Part shown: positions 62,676-64,000 of the stretch, piece by piece
How positions within the stretch are numbered: the first letter of the stretch is position 1
How the letters are laid out: each line of letters begins with the position of its first letter
DNA from: Ochrobactrum sp. Q0168
Lineage (GTDB): Bacteria > Pseudomonadota > Alphaproteobacteria > Rhizobiales > Rhizobiaceae
NCBI RefSeq assembly: GCF_016427605.1
Contig: NZ_JAELXQ010000014.1
Location: forward strand, 1 to 64,000
Length of the DNA stretch: 64,000 nt
Reading direction: 5' to 3'
The notes under the pieces: generated by a model
The model's input: the letters and a program-made list of their open reading frames with translations, nothing else
The model's database searches: none
Told to the model about the DNA's origin: nothing
Made by a program: the position numbers and the translations under genes

Positions 62676-63971
62676 ATGCGAGAACTCGACCTACCCCGAT
62701 CTTTGTGGCGGGAGACTGCAACACCACCTCTGAACTGCAAGACATTGCAGGACGACATTGCCGCTGATTTGGTCATCATCGGAGGTGGGTATACGGGCTT
62801 GTCGGCCGCCGTAAGAGCAATTGAACTTGGTTTGAGACCTGTTGTTCTCGAAGCAGAGGAAGTCGGCTTCGGCGCCTCTGGAAGAAATGGCGGCGTGGTA
62901 TCGACGAAGTATCGTGTATCACTAAGCATCATGGCGCGAACTCACGGCAGGCAAGTCGCTCAACGCATGAACGCGCTCGGTCACGAAGCGATGAATTGCG
63001 TTGAAAGTTATGTCGAGCGATTTCAGATCCGAGAAGCGAATCTGACAAAAAACGGGAACATTCGCTGTGCGCATAACGAGGCCACCTTCGCGGCGCTCAT
63101 GGAAGAAGCGAAGACGATCAGGGACATATTCGGCGATACGAGCATCACAGTGCTCGGGGCGAATGAGGTTGCGAAAGAGACCGGAAGTACGCGCTTTTAT
63201 GGAGGAGTTCTGAACTCCCATGCTGGCACCATACATCCTCTTAGTTACTGCCGGGGTTTGGCCAACGCCGTTCTTTTGGCGGGAGGCCTCATTTACGAAA
63301 ATAGTCCCGCTCTTCGCATCGCGGAAGAAGGCCCGGCAAAACTCGTTTGTACAAAAGCCGGATCGATCAGTTGCAAACAGATTCTGATCGCGACGAATGC
63401 CTATTCCGACATCACTCCTGCCACCGGCAATGTGAGTAAGACCATCATACCGTTCAGGAGTGCGATCATCTCGACGGAAGCGTTGCCCAGTTCTGTTTTT
63501 GATGAAATTCTTTGCAACAATCGGAGCTACAGCGAGACGCGAAGAATGATGCGATGGTTCCGACGTAGCGGCGACTCCTTGCTTTTTGGTGGCAGAGGCG
63601 CATTCGGCAAAAATGACTCCATGGCCGCCTATGCGACCCTTGAAAGAGCGATGTCTGATATCTTCCCGCAGTTGAAAGACTACCGGATTGCCAATCGCTG
63701 GTCGGGGCTTGTTGCCATGACGATGGACAGTCTTCCACAAATCGGGTTGATCGATAGGAATATTGGCTTTTCGCTCGGTTACAATGGAGCAGGAATCGCG
63801 ATGTCGAGCCTTCTGGGGCGTTACGCGATTGAACTTTTGCAAGGCGAAAAGCCTGATCTGGCGCTGATGCGGCGCCAGAAACCGGTAGATATTCCATTTT
63901 TCTCGATGAGAGCGCCAGCCGTCCGTACAGTAGCCGCATGGTATCAGCTGCTGGATAAATTCGGACGCTGA
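62676..63971 (+). CDS. DadA/PuuB-family FAD-dependent oxidoreductase
   Basis: This is a 431-residue DAO-superfamily flavoprotein. L-V-I-I-G-G-G-Y-T-G-L-S-A-A (near residue 32) is the FAD site, followed by G-F-G-A-S-G-R-N-G-G-V near 65 and the C-terminal R-W-S-G-L-V-A-M-T-M-D-S-L-P-Q-I-G near 345. It lies 28 bp after the HAD gene. It is a second, distinct relative of the oxidase at 45176. The pair HAD plus DAO recurs in amine/amino-acid catabolism clusters; the substrate is unknown. Confidence 0.9.
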   Translation: MRELDLPRSLWRETATPPLNCKTLQDDIAADLVIIGGGYTGLSAAVRAIELGLRPVVLEAEEVGFGASGRNGGVVSTKYRVSLSIMARTHGRQVAQRMNALGHEAMNCVESYVERFQIREANLTKNGNIRCAHNEATFAALMEEAKTIRDIFGDTSITVLGANEVAKETGSTRFYGGVLNSHAGTIHPLSYCRGLANAVLLAGGLIYENSPALRIAEEGPAKLVCTKAGSISCKQILIATNAYSDITPATGNVSKTIIPFRSAIISTEALPSSVFDEILCNNRSYSETRRMMRWFRRSGDSLLFGGRGAFGKNDSMAAYATLERAMSDIFPQLKDYRIANRWSGLVAMTMDSLPQIGLIDRNIGFSLGYNGAGIAMSSLLGRYAIELLQGEKPDLALMRRQKPVDIPFFSMRAPAVRTVAAWYQLLDKFGR

Positions 63972-64000
63972 ATACGCTCCCAAAATTCTCAAAGCGAGCT

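Noticed and set aside
1-64000. CRISPR array, tRNA or rRNA genes, prophage or conjugation genes
   Set aside because: No regularly spaced repeats, no cloverleaf-like tRNA sequence and no phage or transfer proteins noticed on reading.

Overview
The window reads as an accessory, catabolism-rich stretch of an alphaproteobacterial genome, most likely Brucella/Ochrobactrum or a close Rhizobiales relative. That placement is an inference from the gene families, the coding style, the IS5-type fragments and the many long transporter/oxidase operons; no rRNA, tRNA or core marker gene is present to prove it. The sequence is densely coding and holds about 51 intact protein genes, of which about 24 are ABC-transporter parts.

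Region 1 (about 0.7-35 kb) looks like an organosulfur acquisition island. After an IS5 transposase tail at the left edge comes a rightward operon: FAH-family hydrolase, small subunit, GMC oxidoreductase, and an SsuA/SsuC/SsuB-type importer. It converges on a leftward block made of an FAD-linked D-lactate/glycolate-type oxidase, an HCCA-isomerase-like protein and a TetR regulator. Further right is a leftward operon: SsuD-like LLM monooxygenase, SfnB/DszC-like flavoprotein, a second FAH protein, a second Ssu-type importer and a PanE-like reductase. The starts of the two Ssu-type operons share a strikingly conserved 49-bp promoter block (696-744 and 16427-16475). An IS481-family element with intact ends but a frameshifted transposase sits at 17020-18060. 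Next, also leftward, is metQ-metN-metI followed by two SfnB-like flavoproteins and an NtaA/DszA-like monooxygenase. An Rrf2 regulator with four clustered cysteines (25568-26032) and a CGNR zinc-finger protein follow. Then comes a seven-gene leftward operon (34685 to 26922): two Dpp-type permeases, a fused double ATPase, a family-5 binding protein, OsmC, an MDR oxidoreductase and a fourth SfnB-like flavoprotein.

Region 2 (about 35.4-60.5 kb) looks like a cyclic-amide/peptide catabolism island. A LacI regulator diverges from an operon of PotA-like ATPase, HyuA, HyuB, PotD/B/C-like importer, a VOC protein, a DadA/PuuB-like oxidase and an MlrC-type metallopeptidase. A leftward binding protein plus metal amidohydrolase and a rightward GntR-led operon diverge from 50.8-51.2 kb. 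The rightward operon holds a second, paralogous binding protein, DppB and DppC permeases, an SDR, a PgdA/cyclic-imidase-like deacetylase, a gamma-glutamyltransferase, and the DppD and DppF ATPases. The two binding proteins probably share one permease. Each is followed by a strong RNA hairpin. Taken together the enzymes suggest import and opening of cyclic amide, imide or gamma-glutamyl compounds.

Region 3 (60.9-64 kb) is a LysR regulator diverging from a haloacid-dehalogenase-like hydrolase and a DadA-type FAD oxidoreductase. A 15-21-bp sequence recurs at the left edge, at the region 1/2 boundary and at the region 2/3 boundary (318-338, 35097-35117, 60794-60810), which hints that these modules were assembled by insertion.
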